A stretch of DNA of 64,000 bases from Brevibacterium daeguense (GCF_021729135.1 NZ_JAJTWW010000009.1:160151-224150); one strand, 5' to 3'; positions 6,578 through 15,686 are shown, counted from the stretch's first letter. The notes: generated by a model from the letters alone, not told the origin. Numbers and translations: made by a program.

Positions 6578-9500
6578 GTGTCATATTCCGATTCCGCTTC
6601 GCAGACCACGGTAGGCCGAGCCTTCGCCTCGTGGAAGGAACAGGCTGCCCGAATCGGCGGCCGCGACACCATGCTGCAGTTCCGAGACTCCCGGGACGGC
6701 TCGATCGAACTCACCGGCGCCCACCCGTCCGGCTTGGCCCAGCTCCTCGCGGGGCGCGCCACTCGCCTGTCGAGCCTGATCCGCGACCAGGAACTGCTGT
6801 CGGATGCCCGACGTCGCGCCCGCTCCATCCGCCAGAAGGCCGAACAGCTCGCCGGCGAGCGCGGCATCAGCACCGCTCACCTCGCGATCGGGTTCGCCAC
6901 CTGGAACCGTGAGGAACGGGGAGTGCGGACGGAGTACGCCGCGCCGGTCATGCTCCGCCATGTGCGCCTGGTGCCGCGCGGCAGCCGGGTTGAGGACTTC
7001 GAGATCGTGCTCGACGACGAGATCACGATCAACCCGGCTCTGGTGGACTACCTCAAACGCGTCCACGACGTGCGGATCGACGCCGACGAATGGGTCGATT
7101 CCACCGGCGTGAACCACGGCTTCGATCCGGCTCCGGTGTTCGAGCGGCTGCGCGCGCTGGCCAAGGGTGTGCCCGGCCTGCTGGTGAATCAGCGATTGGT
7201 CGTATCGACGTTCGCGAACATCATCGCGCCCTTCACGCTTGAGGAGCTGCCCGCCGACCATCCGATCCTCCGGGCCCTCGCGGGGGATCCCGAGGCGCGC
7301 CGTCGGTTCGGCGGTCCGGGCACCTCGGCTCCCGCGTCCGAACCCGGCAGTCCCATCGACTCGGCTGATCCCACCGAGACTGCCGGTCAGCCGCGTGATG
7401 CGCAGACGGCTGTCGAACCGGAGTCCGAAGGATCGGATGGTGGCGGTGGTGAGTTGGAGGAGCCGACCGAAGGCCCCGACAGCACTGACCAGACCTCGGA
7501 CCCGCGGTCCGACAGCAGCGACCAGGCCTCGGATCGTCGGTCCGACTACACTGACCAGGCCTCGGATCTGCGGTCCGACGGCAGCGACCAGACCCCGGAC
7601 GCGCAGCCCGACCGGTCGGCAGACCCCGAGTCCGACAGAACCGCAGACGATCAGGCCGACGACGCCGGGACCGCTGCCGAGGGGCGCGCGGATCTCGACG
7701 AACCGGACGAGGATGTCCCCGAGCCCGGGGCGCCTCGGGAGCAGCCCCGGCCGCTGCCGGATCGCAAGCCGCAGGAGGAGTTCCTCGCCATCGACGTCGA
7801 CGGCGACCAGCAGGCGGTGGTCGACGCGGCGGTGACCGGCGAATCGCTCGTCGTCGACACCCCGCCGGGGACCGGGGCCACTCAGGTGGCCGTGGCGATC
7901 GCCACCACCCTGGCCCATACCGGGCGCAGCGTCCTCTACATCGCCCAGTCCGCGGATGGGCTCGACGACTTCGAGCAGCGCCTTGCCCACGCCGGGCTCA
8001 AGGACTTCGCAATCGACGGGCGGATGACGGCGGCCCAGATCCATCGCCGCCTGATCTCGCTGATCGCGGCCGCGGAGCGGGCGCAGAAGCCGGAACTCGC
8101 CGATCTGCTCGCCAAGCTCAATGAGCAGCGCGCGGTGCTGGCCGAGCACTCCGAATCCCTGCACCGGATCCGCCGGCCGTGGGGCGTCTCCGTGTTCTCC
8201 ACGATGCAGCATCTGGCCCGCCTGACCGCGGATCAGCCGGGGCCCGCCACCCCTGTCCGGTTCGGATCCGACGTGGTGGAAGCCATCCCGGAGGCGCGAG
8301 CAGCGCTGCGGGAGCGCCTCATCGAGTTCTCCGCGCTGGGTGCGTTCACGCTCGGCGTCGAGGACACCGTGTGGTTCGGCGCGCGGTTCGCCAGCAACGA
8401 GGACGCCGAGGCGGCCCGACAGGTCGCAGAGCGGGCCGGTCGCAAGATCCCGGGCTTCGTCGAACTCGTCGAGCCGCTGCTGCGGCAGGCGGGGCTCAAC
8501 CCGGAGCGGACCATCAACGCGTGGGGCAGCAGCCTCCGGGTGCTGCTGGCAGTGCGCAAGACCCTCGACAAGTTCTCACCTGACGTGTACGACCACAACC
8601 TCACCGAACTGATCGCCGCGACCGGCACTGCCGACTACCGCCGCGAGCACGGGATCGAGATGGGTCTGTTCGAGCGCAATCGCCTGAAGAAGGCCGCCCG
8701 CGAGTTCCTGCGTCCGGGGAGCTCCGTCGAGGACCTGCACACCTCGCTGCTCCAAGCTCAGCAGGAGCGCCGCGAGCTGCGGGAGATCGCGGGACGCGAC
8801 ATCCGTCCGCAGATCCCGCGTGGACTGCTCGAGGCCGATGAGCTCTGCCAGGAGATCGAGGCCGACTTCCGCACACTCGAGCCGGTTCTCGCCGACACCC
8901 CCGATGGTGGTGAGCTCGGTGCCATGCTCGTCGAGGAGGCGCAGGCACGCCTCGACGCGCTCGGCAGCGACCGGGAGAGCCTCGCCGACCTGCCGGAGCG
9001 GACCCGCGTCGAAGCGGAGCTGCTGCAATGGGGTGTCGGAGAACTCCTCGACGACCTGCGCGAGCGCCGCGTCCCCCACGAGCTGGTCGGCCAGGAGTTC
9101 GACCTCGCCTACTGGGCGACCGTGCTGCAGCTGCTCGCCTCGGAGGATACTCGGATCGGCGAGCACGACGGTGCGGAGCTGCACCGGGTCGCGGCCGACT
9201 TCCGGATCTGCGACAAGCAGTACGTGGCGGCCGGCGCCTCGCGCCTGCAGTGGAGCCATGCCCAGGGCTGGAAGCGCGCGATCACTGAGCTGTCGCAGGA
9301 GGCGCAGGCAGTGCGCGCCGAGCTGCGCTCGCGTCATCTCCACGTGAACCGGCTCAGCGAGAGCGCTCCGACCGTGCTCGGCTCACTGGCGCCGATCTGG
9401 ATGATGAGCCCGTTCCAGGTGCCGGAGCACTTCAGCGGCGCGCCGCTGTTCGACGCGGTGATCATCGCCGACGCCGCGCGGCTGTCCGTGCCCGAGGTGC

Positions 9501-11392
9501 TTCCCGCCATCGCTCGCGCCCGCCAGGTGATCGCACTGGGCGACGAGCGGCTGCTGGGACCGCGGGAGTTCAGCGTGGCGGTGGACCGCCGGAGTCAGCG
9601 CGAGCTGGACTCGGTGCCGAGCGCATTCTCCGCGCTGGCGGAGTTCCTGCCCACCCACCGGCTCCATGTGAGCTATCGCGTGTCGCCCGCGGGACTGGTC
9701 GATCTTGCCAACCGTCACTTCTACGATTCGGCGATCACGAGCGTCCCGACCGCTCTGACCAACGAGGGCTCGGGGCTGGAGCTGTCCTTCGTGCCGGACG
9801 CGCTCGGCACCCCCGACTCGGGCACCGGGCAGGTGGAGAGCCTGGACGTCGAGGTGCAGCGGGTCGTGGACCTCGTGCTCAAGCACGCGCGCACCCGGGC
9901 CCGGCAGTCGCTGGCTGTGGTGACGCTGACTCCGTGGCACGCGCAGCGGGTCGCCACCGCGATCCAGAAGGCGATTCGCGACTACCCCTACGTCGCCTCG
10001 TTCTTCACCGATTCGGGGAAGGAGCCGTTCGTCGTCACCGACTGCGAGCGGATCCAGGGCACCGTGCGGGACGCCGTGATCATGTCCCTCGGGTACGGGC
10101 GGACCCGCCACGGGCGCATCGTGTACAACTTCGGGAGTCTGTCCAAGCCGGGCGGCGAGCGGCTGCTGGCTGCCGCCATCACGCGAGCGCGCCGCAAGCT
10201 CACCATCGTCTCCTGCTTCGAAGCCGACGACTTCGACACCAGCCGGCTGCGGCACGGTGCACGAGTGCTGCCGGGTCTGCTCGCTGATGCAGCCGCCGGC
10301 GGTCGAGCGCTGCTGCCCGCCGGGAGCGGCGAGCGTGAACCGCTGATCTCGGACATCGCGGAGCGGCTGCTGCGTTCGGGAGTGACGGCGTGGGAGCGCT
10401 ACGGCGACATCGACCTGGCCATTCCCGTCTCCGCCGAACCTGCGCAGGGGATGGCTCTGGCTGTCGAGACCGACGGCCAGGCGTATGCGAGCACGCCGAG
10501 CATTCGCGAGCGGGAGCGGCTTCGGCCGGAGGCGCTGACGCGGCGCGGCTGGCGATTCCTGCGGGTGTGGTCCACGGACGCGTTCGTCGACCCGCAGTCC
10601 GAGGCCGACCGCATCTTCGACGTCTGGAAGGAGACCGTCGAGGATCTCTCACCGCAGGCGGTGCTCGATGCCGCGCGGGCCGCGGCCGTGGTGGTCGGCC
10701 GGCAGGGCAACCGCCCCAAGCTCACGCCCGGGCTGCCCCTGCACAAGTACTCCGAATCGGATATCGACGCGATGGTCGACTGGATCCAGTCCGATCGCGT
10801 TTCACGCAGCGACAGCGAGCTCCGGGAGCAGCTGCGCACCGCGCTGGCGCAGAAGAGCCAGACGAGGCGCGTCGAGTCGGGTCTCAATGCGGCCGTTGAC
10901 CGCTACCGGGCCCGCTATGCCGAGGCGAAGCGACAGGCGAGTTCGCCCGACCCGGTCACCCCTGCCGAAGGGAACGCGCGCGTCCGGACCAGCGAGCAGC
11001 CGGACCTGGGCTCGCGGGCGGGGCACGGCTCGCGAGTCGCCAGGGCCTCGCAGGCGGGGCACGCCTCCCACCCCGAGCCCGTAGCACGCACCGAGCACGA
11101 GGTGTTCCTTCCGGTGTCGTCCGAGACTGCCGGGCAGGGAGACGTCATGCCCTTGTACGACACCGGGCAGCTGCGCGATCAGGACCTCCTCGACGCGGAT
11201 CTGCGGGCCGCGGGCGGCGAGCAGTCGCCGGATGAGTCGGGTGCTCGTGAAGCCGGTGGATCCCCGGCCGATGGCGACACCGGAACCGGTGGCAGCACTG
11301 TGGTGAATGGCAGCGCTGTGGCCGAAGGGTCGCACGATTCGGCCGACGAGCAGTCGCCCGTGGAGCGCAGCGACGCCGACCGGAGGCGATGA
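6578..11392 (+). CDS. Giant helicase-nuclease: split SF1-like ATPase with C-terminal Vsr/MTES_1575-type nuclease
   Basis: A 1,604-residue protein. An N-terminal conserved domain (1-235) is followed by an acidic Asp/Ser-rich linker (about 245-400) with 11-residue repeats. The P-loop DTPPGTGAT is at 427-435, a coiled alpha-helical middle (about 500-950) follows, and SF1 motifs V-VI lie near 1155-1215 (ERIQGTVRDAVIMS and AITRARRKL). A Vsr-like restriction-endonuclease fold (VETDGQAYAST ... GWRFLRVWSTD) occupies about 1290-1335, and the tail is low-complexity. The architecture matches actinobacterial DUF4011/MTES_1575-type proteins of unknown function; a defence or repair role is inference. TAGGCT (6566-6571) six bases before the GTG and the lack of a ribosome site suggest a leaderless mRNA. 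Confidence 0.75.
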   Translation: MSYSDSASQTTVGRAFASWKEQAARIGGRDTMLQFRDSRDGSIELTGAHPSGLAQLLAGRATRLSSLIRDQELLSDARRRARSIRQKAEQLAGERGISTAHLAIGFATWNREERGVRTEYAAPVMLRHVRLVPRGSRVEDFEIVLDDEITINPALVDYLKRVHDVRIDADEWVDSTGVNHGFDPAPVFERLRALAKGVPGLLVNQRLVVSTFANIIAPFTLEELPADHPILRALAGDPEARRRFGGPGTSAPASEPGSPIDSADPTETAGQPRDAQTAVEPESEGSDGGGGELEEPTEGPDSTDQTSDPRSDSSDQASDRRSDYTDQASDLRSDGSDQTPDAQPDRSADPESDRTADDQADDAGTAAEGRADLDEPDEDVPEPGAPREQPRPLPDRKPQEEFLAIDVDGDQQAVVDAAVTGESLVVDTPPGTGATQVAVAIATTLAHTGRSVLYIAQSADGLDDFEQRLAHAGLKDFAIDGRMTAAQIHRRLISLIAAAERAQKPELADLLAKLNEQRAVLAEHSESLHRIRRPWGVSVFSTMQHLARLTADQPGPATPVRFGSDVVEAIPEARAALRERLIEFSALGAFTLGVEDTVWFGARFASNEDAEAARQVAERAGRKIPGFVELVEPLLRQAGLNPERTINAWGSSLRVLLAVRKTLDKFSPDVYDHNLTELIAATGTADYRREHGIEMGLFERNRLKKAAREFLRPGSSVEDLHTSLLQAQQERRELREIAGRDIRPQIPRGLLEADELCQEIEADFRTLEPVLADTPDGGELGAMLVEEAQARLDALGSDRESLADLPERTRVEAELLQWGVGELLDDLRERRVPHELVGQEFDLAYWATVLQLLASEDTRIGEHDGAELHRVAADFRICDKQYVAAGASRLQWSHAQGWKRAITELSQEAQAVRAELRSRHLHVNRLSESAPTVLGSLAPIWMMSPFQVPEHFSGAPLFDAVIIADAARLSVPEVLPAIARARQVIALGDERLLGPREFSVAVDRRSQRELDSVPSAFSALAEFLPTHRLHVSYRVSPAGLVDLANRHFYDSAITSVPTALTNEGSGLELSFVPDALGTPDSGTGQVESLDVEVQRVVDLVLKHARTRARQSLAVVTLTPWHAQRVATAIQKAIRDYPYVASFFTDSGKEPFVVTDCERIQGTVRDAVIMSLGYGRTRHGRIVYNFGSLSKPGGERLLAAAITRARRKLTIVSCFEADDFDTSRLRHGARVLPGLLADAAAGGRALLPAGSGEREPLISDIAERLLRSGVTAWERYGDIDLAIPVSAEPAQGMALAVETDGQAYASTPSIRERERLRPEALTRRGWRFLRVWSTDAFVDPQSEADRIFDVWKETVEDLSPQAVLDAARAAAVVVGRQGNRPKLTPGLPLHKYSESDIDAMVDWIQSDRVSRSDSELREQLRTALAQKSQTRRVESGLNAAVDRYRARYAEAKRQASSPDPVTPAEGNARVRTSEQPDLGSRAGHGSRVARASQAGHASHPEPVARTEHEVFLPVSSETAGQGDVMPLYDTGQLRDQDLLDADLRAAGGEQSPDESGAREAGGSPADGDTGTGGSTVVNGSAVAEGSHDSADEQSPVERSDADRRR
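7487..7618 (+). repeat. Four 33-bp in-frame tandem repeats in the helicase-nuclease linker
   Basis: Units at 7487-7519, 7520-7552, 7553-7585 and 7586-7618 encode degenerate 11-residue repeats (DQTSDPRSDSS, DQASDRRSDYT, DQASDLRSDGS, DQTPDAQPDRS). They make an acidic, unstructured spacer between the N-terminal domain and the ATPase. Copy number could vary without a frameshift. Confidence 0.85.
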
Positions 11393-11398
11393 GGGGTC

Positions 11399-11611
11399 GT
11401 GGGCGGCGACAGCGGGGCGAAGAAGCGCGACGACACAGCGAAGAAGGCAGTCGAGGCGTACCGCAGGATGGTGCGCAACGAAGCGTCCCCGCATTCGGGC
11501 GGTGCGTCGGATCCCGCTGAGAATCGCGATTCGGCGGACGAGCGACTGCTGGCCGAGCGGCCACCGCACTGGCAGTCGCGCACGCGGGTGCAGCCGCCGC
11601 CGAAGGACTGA
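11399..11611 (+). CDS. Small hydrophilic protein of unknown function
   Basis: A 70-residue polar protein (starting MGGDSGAKKRDDTAKKAVEAY) with no recognised domain. It begins seven bases after the helicase-nuclease stop codon, with a purine-rich GGAGGCGATGAGGGG tract as ribosome site, so the two are probably co-transcribed. The N-terminal half (about 8-28) could form an amphipathic helix and the rest looks disordered. Function is not known; an accessory role to the upstream nuclease is only suggested by position. Confidence 0.5.
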   Translation: MGGDSGAKKRDDTAKKAVEAYRRMVRNEASPHSGGASDPAENRDSADERLLAERPPHWQSRTRVQPPPKD

Positions 11612-11614
11612 TCC

Positions 11615-12100
11615 TCAGGGACGCGGAGAGTTGGAGCCGAATTTCAAGTCGTCTTCAGCCGGGTTGTCAACGCTCGGCCCACCTGCGATGCGCTGGTCCG
11701 GCACGACCTCCTGCCGACCGGTCGCCAGCAGATCTCGGATCTCGGCCAGCAGCTCCTCGGCGGTCGGCGGAACCGCTTCTTCGGAAGCTCCCTTTCTGCG
11801 GAGTTCTCCGAGCTTGTTCATCGGCACGATGATGATGAAGTAGACGACCGCGGCCACGATGAGGAAGTTGATGACGGCCGTGATGATGGCGCCGAGGTCG
11901 ATGGTGGTCGCTTCGAGGTCCGGACGAATCCGGAACGACAGCGCCGGCGATCCGGGTGATCCGATCGCAGCGAGGAGCGGGTTGATGAAGTTGTCGGAGA
12001 TCGCGGTGACGATGGCGGTGAACGCCGCCCCGATGATGACGGCAGTGGCGAGTTCGATGACGTTGCCGCGCAGGATGAAATCTCGGAAGCCCTTGAACAT
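11615..12100 (-). CDS. mscL: Large-conductance mechanosensitive channel MscL
   Basis: A 161-residue protein with the MscL signature at the N-terminus (FKGFRDFILRGNVIELATAV). TM1 is at about 15-40, a periplasmic loop follows, TM2 is at about 68-95, and there is a charged cytoplasmic helix (AEELLAEIRDLL). It is slightly longer than the usual 130-150 residues because of an extended loop and tail. The homopentamer opens under membrane tension to release solutes on hypo-osmotic shock. AAGGA precedes the ATG. It converges on the small unknown gene, with only three bases between the stop codons. Confidence 0.95.
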   Translation of the reverse strand: MFKGFRDFILRGNVIELATAVIIGAAFTAIVTAISDNFINPLLAAIGSPGSPALSFRIRPDLEATTIDLGAIITAVINFLIVAAVVYFIIIVPMNKLGELRRKGASEEAVPPTAEELLAEIRDLLATGRQEVVPDQRIAGGPSVDNPAEDDLKFGSNSPRP

Positions 12101-12164
12101 GGTCAGGTCCTTCAGTGGTGAGGATGGCGGCGCAGCTGCGCCGGCCTCAGCTTAGCCGGAGGCT

Positions 12165-12890
12165 TCAGTTGAGCAGGGCGAAGTGCAGGCCGCTGCCTGC
12201 GACCGAGGCCAGTGCAGCCGCCTGCTGCTCGGTGACGATGAGCGTCACCACTGTGACAGCTGCGCTCAGCGAGCTGCCCGATTCGCGTGCGACCGAGGAC
12301 ACGACCGCCATGTCGACCAGGGCCGAGGACGAGCCTGATTCCGCGGCCGCCCCCGGTACGTCCGAGCCGGCGTCGGAGCGATCAGCGGACTCGGACTCGC
12401 CTGCGGTTTCGAGGCTGCCGCCGCCGGCGTCGGCTGCGGACCCGGCCGTGTAGATGCGCACTCGGTGGCCGGGCTGCAGGGTCCGGGCTGCAGCTTCGTC
12501 CGTGACGGTCACCGGCATCAGGAGCTGTCCTTCAGTCAGCGATTCCTCCCGCGGCTGGACCAATCCGCTCGCGGTCACCGGGGAGCCCGGGGAGAGGTGA
12601 GCGGCCGCCGACTTGCCCACCGCCTCGGCCGGGGACCGGAGCGCGTCGTCCGGAACGAGTTCGGCCGGGTAGGCACGGGTGCTGACATCGGCAGCGCTGA
12701 GTTCGGTGCCCGGGGCGATGGGTTCGGCGGCGACGACGACGTCGACTCCGGCGGAGCGCGGAGTGAGTGTCCAGACGACGAGCATGGTGGCGGCCGCCAG
12801 GGCGACCGCCGCAACAGCGCGCCGCAGCCGGCGCTTGTCCTTGAGGGGGAGCGATGTGCGCAGGCGCAGTGGGAGCCGAAGTGAGAACAT
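12165..12890 (-). CDS. SAF-domain protein, CpaB/RcpC-like, orphan
   Basis: The 241-residue protein has a basic N-terminus, one membrane helix (about 25-43, VAAVALAAATMLVVWTL) and a SAF domain (about 48-115: VVVAAEPIAPGTELSAADV). A Ser/Gly/Glu-rich segment and a second beta-rich domain follow. This resembles CpaB, the periplasmic Tad-pilus assembly factor, but it lies about 34 kb from the tad operon, which has its own cpaB. Similar isolated SAF proteins are common in actinobacteria and their role is not defined. Confidence 0.7.
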   Translation of the reverse strand: MFSLRLPLRLRTSLPLKDKRRLRRAVAAVALAAATMLVVWTLTPRSAGVDVVVAAEPIAPGTELSAADVSTRAYPAELVPDDALRSPAEAVGKSAAAHLSPGSPVTASGLVQPREESLTEGQLLMPVTVTDEAAARTLQPGHRVRIYTAGSAADAGGGSLETAGESESADRSDAGSDVPGAAAESGSSSALVDMAVVSSVARESGSSLSAAVTVVTLIVTEQQAAALASVAGSGLHFALLN

Positions 12891-13033
12891 GCTCCGACTG
12901 TGACTCCCATGCCACCTGTGCTGCCACTGCCGATCCGGAGGTGTGGATACGGGTCGAGCGTCGTGGCTTCTGTGACCTCAGGCTGCGGTTGCCGCGACAC
13001 CGGCACCAGAGACAGCCCCCGACCCGGAGAAGG

Positions 13034-13372
13034 TCAGTCCGCGGAGCTGGACGAGGTGCCGGCCGAAGCCTTCTCCGACGATGCCGAACTCGACGAGGCC
13101 GACGAACTCGACGATGCCGAACTCGAGGTCGAGGATGAGCCGGCGCCCGAGGAGGAGGTCGACGGCGAGCCGGCGCCCGACGACGAACCCGCTTCCGAGC
13201 GCGAGTCGGTCCGGTAGAAGCCGGAGCCCTTGAAGGTCACGCCCACCGAGCCGTACACCTTCTTGAGCCGACCGGCGCACTCGGGGCAGACGGTCAGCGA
13301 CTCGTCGGAGAACGACTGGTGGATGTCGAACGAGTGTCCGCAGTTCTTGCACGCATAGGAATACGTCGGCAT
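13034..13372 (-). CDS. FmdB-family zinc ribbon protein with Ser-rich tail
   Basis: A 112-residue protein beginning MPTYSYACKNCGHSF, with a zinc ribbon formed by Cys8-x2-Cys11 and Cys29-x2-Cys32. This is the FmdB putative regulatory family. The last 50 residues are almost entirely Ser/Ala/Gly. The ATG at 13372 is chosen because the family sequence starts there and GAAAGG lies upstream; an in-frame upstream start at 13441 would span the promoter. In other actinobacteria this gene also sits beside 5-formyl-THF cyclo-ligase and galU. Function is unknown. Confidence 0.85.
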   Translation of the reverse strand: MPTYSYACKNCGHSFDIHQSFSDESLTVCPECAGRLKKVYGSVGVTFKGSGFYRTDSRSEAGSSSGAGSPSTSSSGAGSSSTSSSASSSSSASSSSASSEKASAGTSSSSAD

Positions 13373-13400
13373 GGTCAACCTTTCTGGAGAATCCCGGAAG

Positions 13401-13426
13401 ATTATAGTCCAGTTGAACGCTGTCAA
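13401..13426 (-). promoter_or_regulatory. Consensus -35/-10 hexamers with a 14-bp spacer before the FmdB-type gene
   Basis: On the minus strand TTGACA (13426-13421) and TATAAT (13406-13401) are both perfect matches but only 14 bp apart instead of about 17. The -35 box is part of the imperfect palindrome TTGACAGCGTTCAA. Confidence 0.5.
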
Positions 13427-13489
13427 TTCCCAGCGGGCCACGGTCGAATCCCAGCGGTCCCGACCGGACCCCGCCGAAGACGCCCGGAC

Positions 13490-14128
13490 TCAGTCGGCAT
13501 CGACGGTCGGAACCGTGCTGCGCTCCGTCACGATCGACCCGACGCGCAGATCCCAGTCGTCCCGGGGCAGCTCGTCGACGATCTCGTCGTGATAGCAGAT
13601 CCCGAACACCCGGATTCCGGTTCCGGCCACCGGGGCAGCGCCGAGCGGTCCGAAGGTGCGATCGTAGAACCCGCCGCCGTTGCCGAGGCGCCAGCCGGCA
13701 GGGGAGAAGCTCAGCCCGGGCACCAGGATGGTGTCCACGGGAGCCGGCAGACGATCCCCGGCGGAGCTCGCGCCGGTCCCGGCGAGCGCCTCGGCGGCGG
13801 ACAGCGTCGGCTCCGGCTGCCGGATCTGCCACGTGCCGACCCTCGGCAGCTCGGCCATCGGCGACTCCAGTACCCCGAAGCGCAGCGGCTCGCCGGGATG
13901 GGTGGTCGGGAGCAGCACCTGCTTCCCGGCGGCACGAGCGGCGTCGAGAGCCTGGTCGAGATCCGGCTCGCCGGCCAGCGCGGCATAGGCGACGAGAACG
14001 CGGGATTCGGCCAGCGCCTCGGCGAGCTGGTGGGCGAACTCGCTCCCGCAGCCGGTGCGGTCCGCTCGCTTCCTGCGGACTTCGGTGCGCCACGACGCCT
14101 TCGCGGCCGAGTTCGACGGGGGAGCCAT
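13490..14128 (-). CDS. 5-formyltetrahydrofolate cyclo-ligase
   Basis: A 212-residue enzyme of the MTHFS family, which uses ATP to convert 5-formyl-THF to 5,10-methenyl-THF. The N-terminal basic region (WRTEVRRKRA) binds phosphate. VLVAYAALAGEPDLD resembles the usual VAxYxPxxxEPD stretch, and the C-terminal GNGGGFYDR is the characteristic glycine-rich loop followed by GICYHDEIVDELP. The ATG at 14128 is preferred; a GTG two codons earlier is also possible. It is divergent from galU with 23 bp between start codons. Confidence 0.92.
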   Translation of the reverse strand: MAPPSNSAAKASWRTEVRRKRADRTGCGSEFAHQLAEALAESRVLVAYAALAGEPDLDQALDAARAAGKQVLLPTTHPGEPLRFGVLESPMAELPRVGTWQIRQPEPTLSAAEALAGTGASSAGDRLPAPVDTILVPGLSFSPAGWRLGNGGGFYDRTFGPLGAAPVAGTGIRVFGICYHDEIVDELPRDDWDLRVGSIVTERSTVPTVDAD

Positions 14129-14151
14129 GCCCACAGCGTAGACTGACGCGC

Positions 14152-15057
14152 ATGGCAGAGAACAACACTCAATCGGTCCGCAAAGCCGTCATCCCCGTTG
14201 CGGGCCTCGGAACACGCTTCCTCCCGGCCACGAAAGCCACTCCCAAGGAGATGCTGCCGGTGGTGGACAAGCCCGCTATCCAGTACGTCGTCGAGGAGTC
14301 GGTGGCGGCAGGTCTGACCGACGTGCTCATGGTCACCGGTCGCAACAAGCGGCCGCTGGAGGACCACTTCGATCGCGTCGACGGTCTGGAGCGTGCGCTC
14401 AAGGAGAAGGGCGACGAGGAGAAGCTCGCTGCCGTGCAGCACGCCTCGGACCTGGCTGACATCCACTACGTCCGCCAGGGCGACCCGCTCGGGCTCGGAC
14501 ACGCCGTTCTCAAGGCCGAGCAGCATGTCGGGCAGGAGCCGTTCGCGGTCCTCCTCGGCGATGACATCATCGACGAGCACAACCCGATCCTGCCGCAGAT
14601 GATCGAGGTCCAGGAGCGGACCGGCGGCTGCGTGGTCGCCCTCATGGAAGTCCCCCGCGACTCCATCCACCTCTACGGCTGCGCCGCTGTCGAGGAGACC
14701 GGCGATGACGGGGTGGTGCGGATCACCGGCCTGGTCGAGAAGCCGAATGCCGCCGATGCGCCCTCGAACCTCGCGATCATCGGCCGCTATGTCCTGGCTC
14801 CCGAGATCTTCCCCATCCTCCGCGAGACCCAGCCCGGCCGCGGCGGGGAGATCCAGCTGACCGACGCGCTGCAGACCTTCGGAGCGGCGTCGGATTCGCC
14901 CGGCGTCTACGGCGTCGTGCTCAATGGGAAGCGCTACGACACCGGCGACAAGCTCAGCTACATCAAGGCGGTCATCCAGCTGGCGGGCCGCCGCGACGAT
15001 CTGGGCGAGGAGCTGAATGCATGGTTGCACGAGTACGTAGCCGGACTTGAGCGATGA
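14152..15057 (+). CDS. galU: UTP-glucose-1-phosphate uridylyltransferase
   Basis: The 301-residue protein has the full GalU signature: GLGTRFLPATKATPKEMLP at the N-terminus (nucleotide binding and catalysis), VDKPAIQY, the LGDDIIDE metal site near 138, and EKP and GRY near 200. It makes UDP-glucose for cell-wall polymers and glycolipids. TAGACT (14139-14144) ends seven bases before the ATG and there is no ribosome site, so the mRNA is probably leaderless. It overlaps the next gene by ATGA. Confidence 0.96.
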   Translation: MAENNTQSVRKAVIPVAGLGTRFLPATKATPKEMLPVVDKPAIQYVVEESVAAGLTDVLMVTGRNKRPLEDHFDRVDGLERALKEKGDEEKLAAVQHASDLADIHYVRQGDPLGLGHAVLKAEQHVGQEPFAVLLGDDIIDEHNPILPQMIEVQERTGGCVVALMEVPRDSIHLYGCAAVEETGDDGVVRITGLVEKPNAADAPSNLAIIGRYVLAPEIFPILRETQPGRGGEIQLTDALQTFGAASDSPGVYGVVLNGKRYDTGDKLSYIKAVIQLAGRRDDLGEELNAWLHEYVAGLER

Positions 15058-15683
15058 ACGGCTTCCTGCGTTCACGGACCGTGGAGCAGGACAGGTACAC
15101 GGTCCTGGTCGTGCTGGTGTCGGGTGAGGTCGAGGCCGAAACCCGCTCGACGGCGACGAATCTCCTCCGCGAGCACGGGTTCAATCCGGTCGAGGCGTTC
15201 CTGGGGTCGGCGGCGCAGCTCGAGGAGCTGTGCCGCCAGGCTGCGGAGCAGTTCGACCTGCTCATCACCGTGGGCGGTCTGCGGACCGGAGCGGAGCCCG
15301 ACATCGCGGATCTGATGCGCCTCGAGCTCGACGCCGAGCTTCCCGGCCTTGCCGAGGTGATCCGTCGGCGCCAGTTCGAGGCGGGGTACCGGATGGGCGT
15401 GTTCGAGAACGCGGCGTGCGGCCGGCTCGATGCCACCATCGCGTTGACGCTGCCCGACGACACCACCGCCGTGTCGGTGTCGCTGGAGGTGACGCTGCCG
15501 CTGGTGGCGGAGATGCTGTCGGGGCCACGAGCCGACATCGGCGAGGACCTCGACACCGGGATCTTCATGCAGTCGCCGGACCCGGGTGTGGTGCCGCCGC
15601 TGTCGGCGGACTCCTCGAGCCCGGACGCCACGATCCTGCCGATGCAGCGCCCTGCGAAGACGCCCGAAGAACCGACGGTTTAG
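15054..15683 (+). CDS. MogA/MoaB-fold (molybdopterin-binding-like) protein in the Glp/MoeA position
   Basis: A 209-residue protein whose residues 15-150 follow the MogA/MoaB fold: VLVVLVSGEVEAE, FDLLITVGGLRTGAEPD in place of the substrate loop TGGTG...D, and ELPGLAEVIRRRQ in place of MPGFGEQMR. The SD(R) and TGGTG catalytic elements are degenerate, so molybdenum-cofactor chemistry is doubtful. The C-terminal 50 residues are Pro/Ser-rich. It is translationally coupled to galU (ATGA overlap) and followed by rimJ-like and glpR/sepX-like genes, the place where other actinobacteria encode a MoeA-like Glp protein. Its function is inferred from position only. Confidence 0.65.
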   Translation: MNGFLRSRTVEQDRYTVLVVLVSGEVEAETRSTATNLLREHGFNPVEAFLGSAAQLEELCRQAAEQFDLLITVGGLRTGAEPDIADLMRLELDAELPGLAEVIRRRQFEAGYRMGVFENAACGRLDATIALTLPDDTTAVSVSLEVTLPLVAEMLSGPRADIGEDLDTGIFMQSPDPGVVPPLSADSSSPDATILPMQRPAKTPEEPTV

Positions 15684-15686
15684 CCG

